Shown here one piece after another: positions 1 to 11,907 of a stretch of 64,000 bases of DNA. The stretch is taken from positions 3,415,001-3,479,000 of the forward strand of contig JABWDB010000031.1 in assembly GCA_019614645.1 (NCBI GenBank), given 5' to 3'. The position numbers and the translations under genes were made by a program. Under the pieces are notes generated by a model. It was not told the origin of the DNA and did not search any database. It was given only the letters and a program-made list of their open reading frames with translations. The number at the start of each line of letters is the position of its first letter. Position 1 is the first letter of the stretch. The stretch is from Stratiolaelaps scimitus (lineage: Eukaryota; Arthropoda; Arachnida; Mesostigmata; Laelapidae).

Positions 1-341
1 GTGGACCAAAATCTATCGTCGTCACGGAACCCAGCCTAGAATAAAAATAATATATTCATTATAGAACAGACAAGCCATAAAAGCGGCCCAACAACAACTG
101 GAGTGCTCGCTTACATAACAAACACCATAAATTGACTATGGCCATTTACAATTATGTCATGAGCTGGCTCCATGCCAATGAACCATTACTATTATTGTCA
201 TATCAATTGTCATCATCTATTGGCTGCATATACACGCGGCGGGACTACATAGGTATGAGATCTATTTGGCCTCGAAATGGAAAAAGGATACAATGTGTGT
301 ACAGTACATTGTCCATAAAATCGTCAAGTAAACAATCTTTG

Positions 342-376
342 TATTGAATTCAATATGAACCCATTTCTAATAGAAC

Positions 377-409
<33 letters not shown>

Positions 410-444
410 GTTCTAGTAGAAATGGGTTCATACTGAATTCAATA
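342..444. repeat. Long hairpin with a (TA)n core
   Basis: The two arms are near-perfect inverted copies of about 45 bases. The left arm holds TTGAATTCAATATGAACCC and ATTTCTAATAGAAC. The right arm holds GTTCTAGTAGAAATGGG and TTCATACTGAATTCAA. The tip is a pure TA run. Only about three mismatches are visible (CTAATAG/CTAGTAG and AATA/AGTA). Transcribed, this would fold into a long stem, so a small foldback element or hairpin RNA source is possible; no promoter was recognised. It could also be a palindrome formed around a microsatellite. Confidence 0.8.
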
Positions 445-760
445 TATAAACTAGGTATTATTTGTGTGGCAGATGAAATGAACCAATGGTCTGACAATCA
501 ACAGCGACATAGAAAAAGACACTTGGCTACACAGGTTTCTTAGCTAAGAACGAACTGAACAAAATCAGAAGGGCATCCAAGATTAAAACCGCGGGCAAAA
601 CTACTGACTGTATGGAATTAAATATAATCAATACTGCAGTTAAATTTAATTAATTTTAATTTGCGTGATATCATCCTTGTTGAATTTTATGCTTTATAGA
701 ACTTATCCAGGCACCTTAGTGGAAAACGTTGCAGAGATTAAACAAGAAATATATCAATAG

Positions 761-795
<35 letters not shown>

Positions 796-2285
796 AGAGA
801 CGGGGACATTAGTAATATTTTCGTCGAAAATTTCGGGCGGGTAAAGTTGGTCAACAAAAAAATATGCTTCATTGTTTGTTCTGACTCCACTGGCGATCGT
901 CACTTGGTTGGAGAATACTTAATTGGAACAAAGAGCCTGACCAGTGGTGAACCTAACTAGCTGTCGATTAAGTTCTCGCACTTTGGCAATGAAGTATCAC
1001 AAAACAATTAAGCAGAGTGGTCAGATCATTACCACTAATTAGCGGCGAGATACATATATATATATTTATATATAGAAGACATACGCTCACCAGTAATTGC
1101 TGTCTCGATTTTTACGAGAGAGGCACAAGTCTGTCTGTCTGTTGTCGTCGCAGCAGGACGGCCGTGATAGTTAACAGAACAAGCACTCACGAGCACCGCG
1201 CACCTCCACAGTACAGCGAAACGAACTCAGCACAAACTCCAAATCGACTCCAACTGAGCAGAATGATCAAACGTCGTTTTCTCTTCCAATCGAACACTGG
1301 ACTGGTGTTCCTTGCTAGCAGCCACGAGCGGCATTGCTTCGAACTTGTCTCAGGTATCACTGAGTGTATTTCGAAAATATGCCTCCACCTATCTCCGTGG
1401 AGAGGGCCGCATCGTGTTTAGGAAAGTGAGAGAGATACGATACTCGCGCACACGCGATTAGGCGGATTCAGCGCCGCACGCGACAAAGGCGCTCAAGCGA
1501 CTCATCATCTGTATATCGGGTCGAACTTGTAGCTGATGGAAATCCACTTTCAAAACGAAGCACGAGGATGCGTCTCGTATTGACTGTGGATTTGTTTAGG
1601 GTACAGAATTCGATACGATAATGAATTCGAGTTGACAGCATATTTTACGCGTAAGCAAATTTATTGTGTGCGATTTACGATGTACACAATTCTGAGGATT
1701 GATTATACCTTGTTTTTGTTTTAATTATGAACTGTTTTAAGCCAACCGAGCGGCTCGGCGACCCTCTCCAAATGGGCGCCATTCCACGTAGAGTCCACGG
1801 AGTACAGGGTGAATGTTGACGTGGAGAGACCGGCCCGCGTTTCGACTCCGCAGCGGCTGGTATACGTGTAGCTCGAATACAAAGGCACGTAAATGCTCAT
1901 TGCTTTTCTTGAACATCTGAATATCTATCTCTTCATTCCTATCGACTTCACTTTAACGGATCTTTGAAACAGCGATCCCTAAACAGCGGCTCCGTTCGAA
2001 AAGTATTAGTGAGCAGAGGCTATTCATCCAACTTGAAAAGGGTTGAAGGTTTGGTAAATCTTGAAATATAGCATCGCATATAATCGTTTCAACACATGCT
2101 GGAGATGTACATTAACTACATATAAACGACTATCTACTATGTACTTTCTATGCAAACTTAAGATATTCGGCAATTTACAACTTTATACATAAATTTGACG
2201 ACACCCAGATAGCAACAATGATAATGCGCTCGGAAAAGTATCACAACTTGTAGGGCTGACCGAACGGTCTACGTTGACGGTTCGT
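445..2285. other. Non-coding stretch, no gene recognised
   Basis: This stretch holds a (GA)n run at 761-792 and a moderately CpG-rich segment around 1140-1560. The longest open frame (1017-1421, plus) has no recognisable motif and begins in a TA repeat. At 1741-1870 there is a weak tRNA-like pair of boxes (CCGAGCGGCTCGG and GTTTCGACTCC), too diverged to call. No splice-phased coding series was seen on either strand. Confidence 0.6.
761..792. repeat. (GA)n microsatellite
   Basis: About 15 copies of GA on the plus strand, ending in AAAGAAGAGA. Confidence 0.95.
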
Positions 2286-2287
2286 TA

Positions 2288-2503
2288 GCGCAGGTTCTTT
2301 CCTTCTGCAGCGCCTGTCCCTCGCTGTGCAGAGGGGCAATGCCATCGCCTTCCTCGGGACATTGTCGACCTCACCCCCACCCCCATAATCCCTAGAAATA
2401 ATAATTGCTAACTACTGTATGTTTGAATAAATATAGCGTATAGGAGCTTTCCTTCCGCAGCGGCGTTCTGCAGAGAAGCCCAAATGGCATCGCCTACCTG
2501 GGG
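2288..2503. repeat. Imperfect direct duplication, GC-rich
   Basis: A segment beginning TTCTTTCCTTCTGCAGCG and ending ATGCCATCGCCTTCCTCGGG recurs about 150 bases later as GCTTTCCTTCCGCAGCGG ... ATGGCATCGCCTACCTGGGG. Between them lies AT-rich sequence with AATAAA. The downstream AT-rich stretch (2560-2630) resembles a LINE 3' tail, so this may be the 3' untranslated part of a retroelement. Family not recognised. Confidence 0.5.
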
Positions 2504-2700
2504 GGTGATGACCATGACGTCAGGCCTCGGTCTGCCACCCCGACTGCCCCCAACAACTTCTCTAATTATTCTATTATATATTTAAAGTTGTTTAACTAAT
2601 TGTAATAAATTGTATTTCAAGCGTTTGTTACATAGAAGATGTAAGCATAGCATCATTACTACGAAGGCAATGTGGTCTAAGACTAAATTGTAGCTGTTTA

Positions 2701-2706
2701 TATATA

Positions 2707-2761
<55 letters not shown>
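2701..2761. repeat. (TA)n microsatellite
   Basis: About 30 TA copies with one interruption (TCTA), followed by TGTGTG. Confidence 0.97.
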
Positions 2762-2764
<3 letters not shown>

Positions 2765-2767
<3 letters not shown>

Positions 2768-4485
2768 AATCGCTTAAGTAAGCCGACTGGCGGCATTCAG
2801 TGCGCCACCTAAATAGAATACACAGTAGTAGACGTGTTTGGGGCTTGTGAATTTATTGGCGAATTGCTTGGCCAGTTGCTTAATTAGTGAGCATATCATG
2901 TCTCATGTATATTGTTGACACCGTCTCTTGTTTGGCAGCATTTATTTTCTTGTGTGCTTCCTGTGCCCTATCAGTCTCTGGGAAAAAAAACAGTTCACGT
3001 CGGCAGTTTCAACAGGGCGGAGCCCTTAGTATTCCATTCTATTCCGGGACCGACTCTGCTATTGACGTGAGGGTCGTTAACGGACAGAACAGCATCCTGC
3101 CACACTGATGTTATTATTATCTATAGTATTTATTACGGCTGCGTTGGCCAAAGGCAATCGATGAGGCTTGCCTCTCTTTCGGGCCGTGCGTTTTATTGGG
3201 AGGATTTCGCTCGTATGAAAAAAATGTGTGTGGTCCTTGTTGCTACCGTTATTATTGTCCACTCTTCATTGCGACATGCATTACGAGCATACGTTTCAGT
3301 GGGCTACTATAATAGACAACGCTTTCATTCTAGCCTTATGCAGTTGGATAGAATCAGCTGGATACTGTCGCAGTAGTTACGGGCCTTTCTTTCTAGGAAC
3401 TCGTTGTCTTTTTTTGTTAATGAATAGAGAAAAATGGTTTCTTTGTTCGATGATGACCGATGATTCTCGGGCATGAAGCTACCAAAGAAGAAGACTGCTA
3501 CTAGATCGTAATGAGGATTCTCCCAAATAAAATATGCATACATTTCGGGCTAGCTCGCCACGCAGGTGTAAAAGTTATAGTTGCGATAAGGTCTGCATGA
3601 CATGCGTGTCACACATGTGTAGCTTTGATTTTGAAACGCCCCGGCGTCATTGTACCCGGCGAACACATTATGAGAGCCTACACGTACAGGGATGACAGGA
3701 AATAGTGAAATACACTAATTACTGAGACGGATTGAAACATTTACACATTGTTTTCCTGTTCTGTGCGATAACGGCGAGCTGCTCTATTTTTCTTCTTCTT
3801 CAATAGCCGCATTCGCTACATTCACATATAAAGGGACACATAAACGCGTAGTGTCTAGCGGGTTGGGAGGTGCGACTGTGTCTATGTGAAGTCTGTAATT
3901 CTCTGTGAAAACTGTAATTTCAGAACCACTTATGTGTAAGGGTTCGCCGTTCAATCGGGACCTGCACCTATGAGATCAGATCAATTGTTGTTAGCTTGTC
4001 GTTGGTATTCCCGTTGTTGTAGCTACTCTTCATGGAAATGCACTTACATTACAAATTAAGATACGTCTGATGACATTTCCCAAGCAGTTCGCATTAGAGT
4101 TTTACTTTGCATTCCGCTTCGTTAGCGCGTTGTTTTAGTTAACTACCGCTAACATGTTCCTTGTAAATATTATGTACATACAATACCTGTTACGATAGTA
4201 ATGACTGTAATTACTAATCTGAGTATCCGACAGGCGTGTTGAACATACGGAATTCCTTCCAGCTGCATATGTTTGATTTAGTCCCTGCCTATGAATGTTT
4301 CGAAACAGTGTGCAGTGAACGCGGTGGGTCACCGTAGCAACTATTTACCGCATACAACCTATCTCGGCTTTGGCCGCTCACTGTGAAATGATCGTACCTT
4401 GTAAATGAACATTATTCAGCGGAACGTGTCGAACATGGAATTGATACTGACACGCCACTTGAGCATCGAGCGCCTTGAGTTACAG
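2765..4485. other. Non-coding stretch, no gene recognised
   Basis: Several open frames of 60-85 codons occur on both strands at 2887-3543, but they overlap each other, lack recognisable motifs and show no splice-phase partners. Nothing else is supportable here. Confidence 0.5.
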
Positions 4486-4642
4486 GTTTTATTGGTTTAT
4501 TAAGGTTTTATTGGTTTATTAAAGGAGCTGCAATTTTACAATGCTTAAGCTCTCTCATATGTCACGCAGCGGGGCTCGAACCTGCGGTCTCTGGCTTCCG
4601 ATGACCAGAGACTTAGCCGTCCAAGCCACCGCGCTGAGTTGT
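4486..4642 (-). mobile_element. tRNA-derived SINE
   Basis: Read on the minus strand, this has an RNA polymerase III A-box-like segment (GGTGGCTTGGACGG) near 4617-4633 and a B box (GCAGGTTCGAGCCC) near 4571-4585. A body with GAGAGAGCTTAAGCATTG follows, then a tail made of two copies of a CAATAAAACC-type unit (4488-4520). The body recurs at 61760-61856 on the opposite strand, showing that it is dispersed. The 3' part does not pair with the 5' end as in a functional tRNA, so it is a SINE head and not a tRNA gene. Confidence 0.8.
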
Positions 4643-4644
4643 AC

Positions 4645-5840
4645 CATAGTTTACATAAAGAAGAGTTTCGGAGAACAACTATGAGATGTTAGTTTCGTTA
4701 GAAGTGAGCGGGGGTGTCATAAATGTGAAGCTCTGAAATTGACTCGACAGCGTTGTCTAGAGATCAGTCGATACCATTTCATCTGAATTAATTCTTAATA
4801 GCATTCAGGCTGACTATGTGTTCTAAGGAGCTACATCATTTGGTGTGAGAAATATATTTTTTAGAAATAAAAATAAATCTTGTAAATATAATCAAATGTG
4901 AAAAATACCTGGACGTTAGTCGATTGCATATCGATTGCATTGAACTTGCTTCAAATGGCTGTTTTCAAACTAGCTCGCATTGAGTCACAAGTGGTTATCT
5001 TGTCATGGTTCTATGGCTGATTCCCATTGTGTGCTTACCTTGAGACCTTGAGGATCAAACGGATGAGCACTAGAGCGCAGCATTGCGCATCCTTAGATAC
5101 CCCAAGGCGACTAAGGCTAATTCAGAACCCAGAGTTCTATCGGCACACACGAAACACGGCCAGACTAAGTATATCTTCATTGGCGTCATAGTTGATCGCA
5201 AAGAGCTAAGAGTTGAGAACATATCCACCAGCAACAGGTACAGACATACACTCACTAAGCCACTACTGAAGGTATAATAGTCAATGCCTGCAACAGCTTA
5301 TTGGCCCAAGAGAATTAGCAGCATAAGGTCAGTATCGCTGATGATAACGATAAGCATCTTATATACAAACCATGATCTGAGATTGTGTGTGAGCAAGAGT
5401 CATCTCGGGATAGAATCTCAGAGAATGCTAGCTGGGGAAGTAAGTTTCGTGTGTCGGCATATTCGGCTCAGCAGTGGTGGAAGGTTTATGTTTTTGTTGT
5501 TGAAAAGAGCTACCCTCGAAACTGCCGATGCCAAACAATAAAGCCGAGCCGACCAGTGGTGTCGTTTGTTTCAACGATCTTAACGAGTGGGAGCGACATA
5601 TCAGACGATATTGCCAAAATGGTCCGTTACGCCGTTCGGGCTGTAATAAAACACTGCTACATTAAGAGCTGTGATGCAATCTAGCTGAAAAATGAGGTTA
5701 GATACAGTTTAAAAGGAGTCTGAAGCCCCATCGTATGAACCTGTGCGCCATTGAATCAGTGAATTAAGAGGGGATCGAACCAGTGTCCAAGACAAACAAT
5801 GTACGGGAGCTCCGAAAACGGCAATGAAGAAAATGTGCAA
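4645..5840. other. Non-coding stretch, possible old repeat remains
   Basis: Open frames of 60-100 codons lie at 5083-5684 on the plus strand, separated by stops and overlapping in different frames. This is compatible with a decayed mobile element, but no family motif was recognised. The rest is AT-rich without visible signals. Confidence 0.4.
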
Positions 5841-5844
5841 AAAA

Positions 5845-6262
5845 CGCATGAGAAAATGCTCAAGGATCGTCTGGTTGAGACTCATGACATAGTGGAGGCA
5901 TTAAAGGTTAGCAGCTATTTTCATCCTATGCCTTAATCTCAGTATAAGAAAATTGAACAGCAAGAGGGGGTAGCGCACAGCTTGATTATGGACCAAAAAC
6001 TGAACTGTGTGATGCTTTCCGACCGCTGTGTGTCGAGCAAATGAAGTGAAATTCGCGCGACTTTTGCCGCCGATTCGTATCCGTTGATGAAGCCTGAGTT
6101 CATCACTACACACAAAATTCTCAAATCGCACCTCAGCAGGGGCAGCCGTACGATACAAATGGGCAGCGTTAAGGCCGCCGTAAAGAAGCATGTTGGGTCT
6201 ATGGAGACAATTTTCTATTCGAACGGGATTAAAACACTTAAGAATCGCTGGATTAGATAGAT
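5845..6262 (+). mobile_element. Decayed mariner transposase relic
   Basis: Two stretches match mariner-family transposase. At about 5858-5925 a helix-turn-helix-like segment reads RLVETHDIVEALKVS. At about 6050-6100, in another frame, DFCRRFVSVDEA is followed after a stop by VHHYTQNSQ, corresponding to the family segment around the first catalytic Asp (usual form FVTVDETWVHHY). Several stops and frame changes separate the pieces. The second catalytic region (HDNARPH and YSPDL) is absent. It is a different mariner subfamily from the copies at 31.5 and 61.1 kb, which read VDETWVILYRGPEKD. No terminal repeats were found. Confidence 0.6.
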
Positions 6263-6269
6263 TGACTTT

Positions 6270-8815
6270 TAGAGAGAATGTATTGTCCTAAATAATTGCT
6301 TTCCTTCGTATACAGGAAACTTGTTGACCCTGGTATAAGCCTCCGGAACAGGGATAACACCTCCGGAGAAATGACAACCAACACACACCACACCACCACC
6401 ACAACTGTTTCGTCAATTGTTTTTATACTCAACTCTAAGGTGACATTTAGAGAAAGAAGAAGGGTTCGAGAAGCTCCGAAATAGAAGAATATGACAAAAA
6501 AATGGAGAATCTGGAAATGCATATTGATTGCTGGTGGACAAGTACCGACCAACAAATAGGGATGTACTGAATATATTGAACATTGGTCTTTGCATGCACT
6601 TGATTCACAACTTCACACATTGGCAGATATGTGAAGCGCATGGGTATGACATGCTGAACGTTTGGGTAACATTGTGAGTTAATGTCAAACGACTAAGCAG
6701 CATCTGGAGAAACTTGGGAAATTGATCTGGTAGTATAATAGTACTAGTAGTACTCTGAGAAGCGATGGCTGACTCTGGGGTACAGACCGTCAAGTGGATT
6801 GGACTGTGGCTTGTACCATAGAACCCCGAATGGGGGCTCACAAAGGTGACACAAATATGACAAGATTGACTGGTACTGGGAGAGCTGTAGCACTCTATTC
6901 TGACTAAGTCTTGCTGGTGTACTTGTAGAAGAGCTGTGAGTGTTGTGTGTTTCGTCGAATCGGTTTTAGGTTTAAACGTTAGGGTATGAGCTGATGTGAG
7001 GGTCTGTTTGCTAAGGGAAGTAGATCTATTGCCCAACATGACGTATGAACAACCCAGAACAATGAATGCGATACTAGTCTACCCCCAATGTATTGAGTAA
7101 CAATTCGATTTTCTCGATGAAAAGCCCTAAATGTTTTGATATACATTGCAAGCGTACGATGTTATTTTGTTGAACATACCTAGGTACCTACTGATATGAT
7201 GCAACAGTGATAACAATAAAAAATAATGAGATAAAACAGTCAAATGTGTACGGGAGGGGCTCAGCTCGTGTAAACACGAAAAGCACACATTCACACACGG
7301 AGGCATCTAAAATTAAACATGTGCAGGATTGCTGGCGGACCAGGGACTAATGGGTCAGCGAGATATAATATTAGATATAATTATAATATTATTGATTCTT
7401 TATTGTGTTTGTATGATAAGGAAGCCGTGACAAAATGACATCAAATATATAAAACATTGTTTCATAGAAAAAAGAAGACTGCTATACCCAGTTGAAACAT
7501 AATAGCAAAGGACTAAAATAATAATTGTTTTTTCGAGCTGACCCTCAGCTGTTCTGCCCCTATCTGACCTAGGCCTCAGCTCTTAACCTTTTAGGTATTA
7601 CTATGAGGACCTATCAGGGGCCACCTTTGCTTATTCTCTTCCTTCCTCGTGCGTAATAGCTACGGACTGGTCTTCACGGTCCATCACTTACTTAAAAATT
7701 TCCGAGAGTTCTGTGTTTGATAACGAAGTTACACGTCGTTTCTTTCGGAAACCATATTGTGCCGGGCCGCTCGAGATCGACCAGCGGAACAAGTGTGGCT
7801 ATAGGATTTTTTCCATTTTTTTTTGTCTTGAGTCCGTTTGAACTCTTCAACTGTCGGTCGTAGAAGGACCCAGTAGCAGTATTTAATGAGCCTATTTAGT
7901 GTACTCCAATCAACTTGGTTCATTGATTAACTTACAATTACACACATACGTTATGGTCGGTTACCGGGAATAGACAATAATGATCACCATACGATTTAGT
8001 GTCTAGTTCTATATCTGTGACAGTTGGTCCAAATATAACCAATGCAGCTGGACTGATGCGTAGTACTCAGGTAGGTATTTCAGCATGACTAGAAAAGCCA
8101 AAGAGAACGATAAAAGGTTGACAAGTCCCCGTACCACCTTTAGGACTGAGGAACATTGACGTTGAAATAACCACCAGGTACCATGGCCACTCGAATTTGG
8201 ATAATCCGTATACAACGGCCTCACTTTTGAACACGAACAGAGAGTTGCTCTGTTCAACATCGATTACATCTATTTATTCTTTTATCAAAATATCCAGATA
8301 CTTTTACCCCTAGATTTTCAATATACTGTCCATTCGCAAGCCCCATTACAGTCGTGACAGTTCCACTGGAAGTTAAAGTAAAGTGTTACCTCCGACCAGA
8401 ATTTCTGGCTATTACCACCTTGTGCAGAGCCGGAAACTCCTGGCAGACAAAAGAACTCAGATTCACCAGGAGCGAGGCGGGTTTCAGAGGGGCAAGAAAA
8501 ATTTAGAGGCGAGTTAATTACAGAAGGGCTACTTCTTAGATTGCCAAGTTGATTAAATCTTCTAAGGAGTTCCTTCCTAACCAGTGCTTCTCTCACAGCT
8601 TTGGATACGGTGCTGTTGGCAGAGGTGAGATGCAGAAGCCGGCATGTGTGGGAACTATAGAAGCAGACAGGGTTCATTTTTTCGATAGTATAGGAAAACC
8701 TAGCCAGCGGCACCCGAGCTTTTCAATATATTTTATAGTATTCAATATATGAATAAAAATCGGGAATTGGAAAACGCCTCTGTTTGATCTAGGCTTGTAG
8801 CGGACGACCAAGGAC
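6270..8815. other. Non-coding stretch, no gene recognised
   Basis: The longest frames are minus-strand 6605-7039 (144 codons, Ser/Thr-rich) and 8318-8713 (131 codons). Neither shows a recognisable domain, splice context or conserved motif. A dispersed repeat copy sits at 7534-7600. This region may contain very old retroelement sequence upstream of the Gypsy relic, but I cannot support a family call. Confidence 0.4.
7534..7600. repeat. Dispersed repeat, copy A
   Basis: It contains GAGCTGACCCTCAGC, CCCCTATCTGACC and AGGCCTCAGC, in the same order and strand as at 40794-40848. Family not identified. It shares short self-complementary CTCAGC-type blocks. Confidence 0.7.
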
Positions 8816-8819
8816 TCAA

Positions 8820-9950
8820 ACGTCCATTCTAGTTTTATATAGAACACGTATAGTCTACCGACGAAACTCGATGACGACAGAGACAGCAGATTATCACATT
8901 GCATCAAATTGTTGGCAATTTGCACGAACACTGGCCACATATCATAAATAAACACAGTGAACTTATTGGATTTTGTTCTTATCGCCGATATGCATTATCA
9001 ATTCAAGGAAAGGCCGTCTCCTCTTCCGAAACAAGTTACTGATACCTGCTACACTGCGTAGTAGAATATTTAAACAACTTTATGGAAATCACCCCGAGAG
9101 CAGAAACATGTAGCAACAAATAGCACGATGCTACGTACATTGAACCGGAATCTCAATATACCGTCACAAATCGACAACTTGATGCCAATTTCGAGTACCT
9201 GGGATTAACTTGTAAATACCGTTTTGCACGAGTACACTTCGACTACACTGAACCAATAGATGGAGAGATGTTCCTAGGTTAAGTTCATACCCACACGAAA
9301 TAGCCCGAAGTTTTTTATGAAGACTTTAACCGGAGGCATGCATCACACTATTACGTTCTCTCGATACGGAAACCATCTTACAATTGTAACAGATAACGGC
9401 AGACAATTCACTTCTCACGCCTTTACGAACTGCTAGCTATGGGGCTCGAACATAGTCACACAGCTCCCCGTCCACTCCCAATCCAGTAGAGTGACGGGAA
9501 GATTTGTCGACGTTTTTAGAGGCAATTATACAAAGTTTCGCGTCAATCATAATCGATCATGATCGATATGTTCCTACAACATAATCGTTCAGCTGCTAAG
9601 CCGACAAACTCCTGCAGAGATTTTCGTTGGAAGGAAAATACGCACCGCGTTGAACTTAATGATATGAATGAGAAACAAACGCACCGACTCGGTATCGTGA
9701 ACTTCCGTAAGCGGCAAGGTGCTCGAGCTGACATTTTGCCCAACAGAGGGTGCCACAGACCTCTGTCTATCCTACCGCTAATGGGAGTCTATTCCCGGCA
9801 ATTAAGTGAAAATCCTATTTTCTTTGGGGGTCAAAGTTCTAATGAAAGTCGAGATACCCTCCCTCGACGTGGGTTCGCAAGGGAACTGATAGGCAAATAC
9901 AATTATTCCCAATTAAATACAATCATTGTGACGACCCGTCAATGAATATG
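8820..9950 (+). mobile_element. Decayed Ty3/Gypsy integrase region
   Basis: Pieces of a Gypsy-type pol C-terminus appear in order but in shifting frames with many stops. At 9000-9130 there is an H2C2 zinc-finger-region remnant (RLLFRNKLLIPATLRS). At about 9220-9290 comes the integrase core start with its Asp (RVHFDYTEPIDGEMFL). At about 9380-9420 comes TIVTDNGRQFTSHAF, carrying the second catalytic Asp. At about 9605-9660 the downstream PAEIFVGRKIRTAL segment is read. The family catalyses strand transfer of retrotransposon cDNA into the genome; this copy cannot encode it. No LTRs were located. The following LINE begins abruptly at about 9997. Confidence 0.75.
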
Positions 9951-9996
9951 GCACCACACTGTACGCTGTACTCCGTTAGTTTCACATGAGACACAG

Positions 9997-11907
9997 ATGT
10001 CAATTGGTACTGGCCGCCTGTCCTGGCTTAGGGTCATTGATGCAGAGGATGTAGATACTGGCTTCGATGCGTTCAGTGCTATACTGTGCCGGGCTTACGA
10101 GGAGTGCTTTTCAACTGTTGAGCTTAACTCTCCGCAGGGGCATGACAGGTTCAGGTTCTCGGCCCGTCTACGTCAGAATGTCAACAAACTATACCGTTGG
10201 CACTTAAAAGTGGTCTCCCCCGCGTCTTTCTACAAGTCTCGGTTTAGATCTTTGCAGGCCAAAAGTCGTCAATTGTGGAAGTTCATCAACGTCTCGTGTG
10301 GAAGAGCTGCAAGTAGAGCTGAGCTTCCAGCTACCTTGGAGGGCCGCTCTGGTCCGGTTTCTGCTCCTCACGATGTTGCCGATGAACTGAACCTCCATTT
10401 TGCGACGGTTGGATCTAAGACGATATCCTCGCTGCATCTTGATGCCGATATTCGGCCTAAACTGGAATCACTTTGGCATGCTGAAACACAAACGTTTGAA
10501 CTGGCGGAAGTTGCTGTGTCTGAAGTTGAACGGGCCCTGGGTTCTACTAAGGCTTCATGGAGTGTCGGTGTCACGGGGATTCCAACCAAATTGCTTGCGA
10601 TAGCGTCGACCGTGGTCGCTCCTCCTTTAACGCACATCATCAATCTCTCGATAAGGTCAGGCTCCTTCCCAAGTAGACTAAAAGAAGCTAGGATTATCCC
10701 GTTGTTTAAAAACAAGGGTGACCGTAAGTTGCCAACCAATTATCGACCAATATCCTTGGTAGATTTCCTATCGAAAGTAATGGAGAAGATTATTCTGGTT
10801 AGATTAGACCGTTATCTCAACTCGGAAAACTTTTTCTCGCCCTGTCAGTATGGTTTTCGCAATGGTAGGTCTACCGAACTGGCGCTAGCACACCTATTGC
10901 AGGAGATAACCGATTCTATTGAGAACAAAGAACTATGTTTGGGAGTCTTTCTTGATGTGTCAGCCGCTTTCAACTGCTTACACCACTCGTTATTTCTACA
11001 AATACTTGACCATCTTGGCTGCAGCAGCTTGGTTGTTTCTTGGTTTCGTTCATACCTGGCAGGGAGACAACAGGCGGTGAAGGTCGAAAACGTGGAATCA
11101 ACCTGGAGGACAGTCGACATCGGCGCGCCGCAAGGCTCTATTCTAGGGCCCTATATGTTTATTATCCTAATGAACTTCATCTTGTTAGAAATATCAGCCG
11201 GCAAATTCTGTAAAACCATTGCATACGCAGATGACACGTCTCTCCTTTTCAGAATCTCCCCTTCCTCCATACAAGACGATGTTCATAGAGTGATGCCCAA
11301 GGTTGAAGCTGTGATTAAAATTCTCGAGAAATTTGGTCTGGTCATAAACGCTAGCAAAACGGGTATCGTCCTCTTTCGCTCGCCACAAAGGACGACTCAT
11401 ATCCAATCAGTGGAATTATGCAATTCGTCGGTTCCGGTGTCTTCCTCTGTCAAATGTTTGGGTCTTGTTCTCCAAGACACACTCAGATGGCACGAACACC
11501 TACGGACTATTACTCCAAAATGTTATGCGGTGATTGCCTCACTGCGCCGCCTGAGAGAACTTGGAGTACCTACTGAGGGATTACTGCTGGTGTATAGGAT
11601 GTTACTCATTCCTCTGCTATCCTATGGAATCACAGTCTGGGGTGGGAGCTTTCAGGGAACGCTGCGCAAAGGAGAAATCATTCAGAACGACGCACTTAGG
11701 GCCATCTTCGATCGGCGTCGCAGTGCTTCCGTTACAGATATTTTAGATAATGCTGAGCTTCTTCGCCTCCGTGGAATCAGCAAGGTTCAGACTGCCTTTC
11801 TTGCCTTCAAAATAGTAAGAGGAAAAATTCCTGGTGCATTCTTCAAAATTCTTTCTGCATCTCTGCTATGGAAAAGCGAACGGCCCGTCGGGCAACGGTA
11901 TTCGTGA
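9997..11907 (+). CDS. Non-LTR reverse transcriptase (LINE ORF2 part)
   Basis: This is an open frame of 636 codons. The N-terminal 170 residues resemble the linker between endonuclease and RT in CR1/Jockey-like elements. Palm motifs follow in order: NYRPISL (about 248-254), QYGFRNGRST, the first catalytic Asp in FLDVSAAF (Asp320), GAPQGSILGP, and YADD (residues 410-413). The second residue of the usual AFD triplet is Asn here; it is not a catalytic position. After residue 620 the frame is broken: the family C-terminus continues in the other two frames up to about 12050 (TARRATVFVRPF, then LPSEIRSLTSAKKF), so two frameshifts have cut the true tail. The endonuclease is missing. The enzyme copies LINE RNA at a nicked target; this copy is probably inactive but fairly young. 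Confidence 0.85.
   Translation: MSIGTGRLSWLRVIDAEDVDTGFDAFSAILCRAYEECFSTVELNSPQGHDRFRFSARLRQNVNKLYRWHLKVVSPASFYKSRFRSLQAKSRQLWKFINVSCGRAASRAELPATLEGRSGPVSAPHDVADELNLHFATVGSKTISSLHLDADIRPKLESLWHAETQTFELAEVAVSEVERALGSTKASWSVGVTGIPTKLLAIASTVVAPPLTHIINLSIRSGSFPSRLKEARIIPLFKNKGDRKLPTNYRPISLVDFLSKVMEKIILVRLDRYLNSENFFSPCQYGFRNGRSTELALAHLLQEITDSIENKELCLGVFLDVSAAFNCLHHSLFLQILDHLGCSSLVVSWFRSYLAGRQQAVKVENVESTWRTVDIGAPQGSILGPYMFIILMNFILLEISAGKFCKTIAYADDTSLLFRISPSSIQDDVHRVMPKVEAVIKILEKFGLVINASKTGIVLFRSPQRTTHIQSVELCNSSVPVSSSVKCLGLVLQDTLRWHEHLRTITPKCYAVIASLRRLRELGVPTEGLLLVYRMLLIPLLSYGITVWGGSFQGTLRKGEIIQNDALRAIFDRRRSASVTDILDNAELLRLRGISKVQTAFLAFKIVRGKIPGAFFKILSASLLWKSERPVGQRYS

Noticed and set aside
6605..7039. 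144-codon minus-strand frame rich in Ser/Thr
   Set aside because: No recognisable domain in any frame and no splice or promoter context; likely chance.
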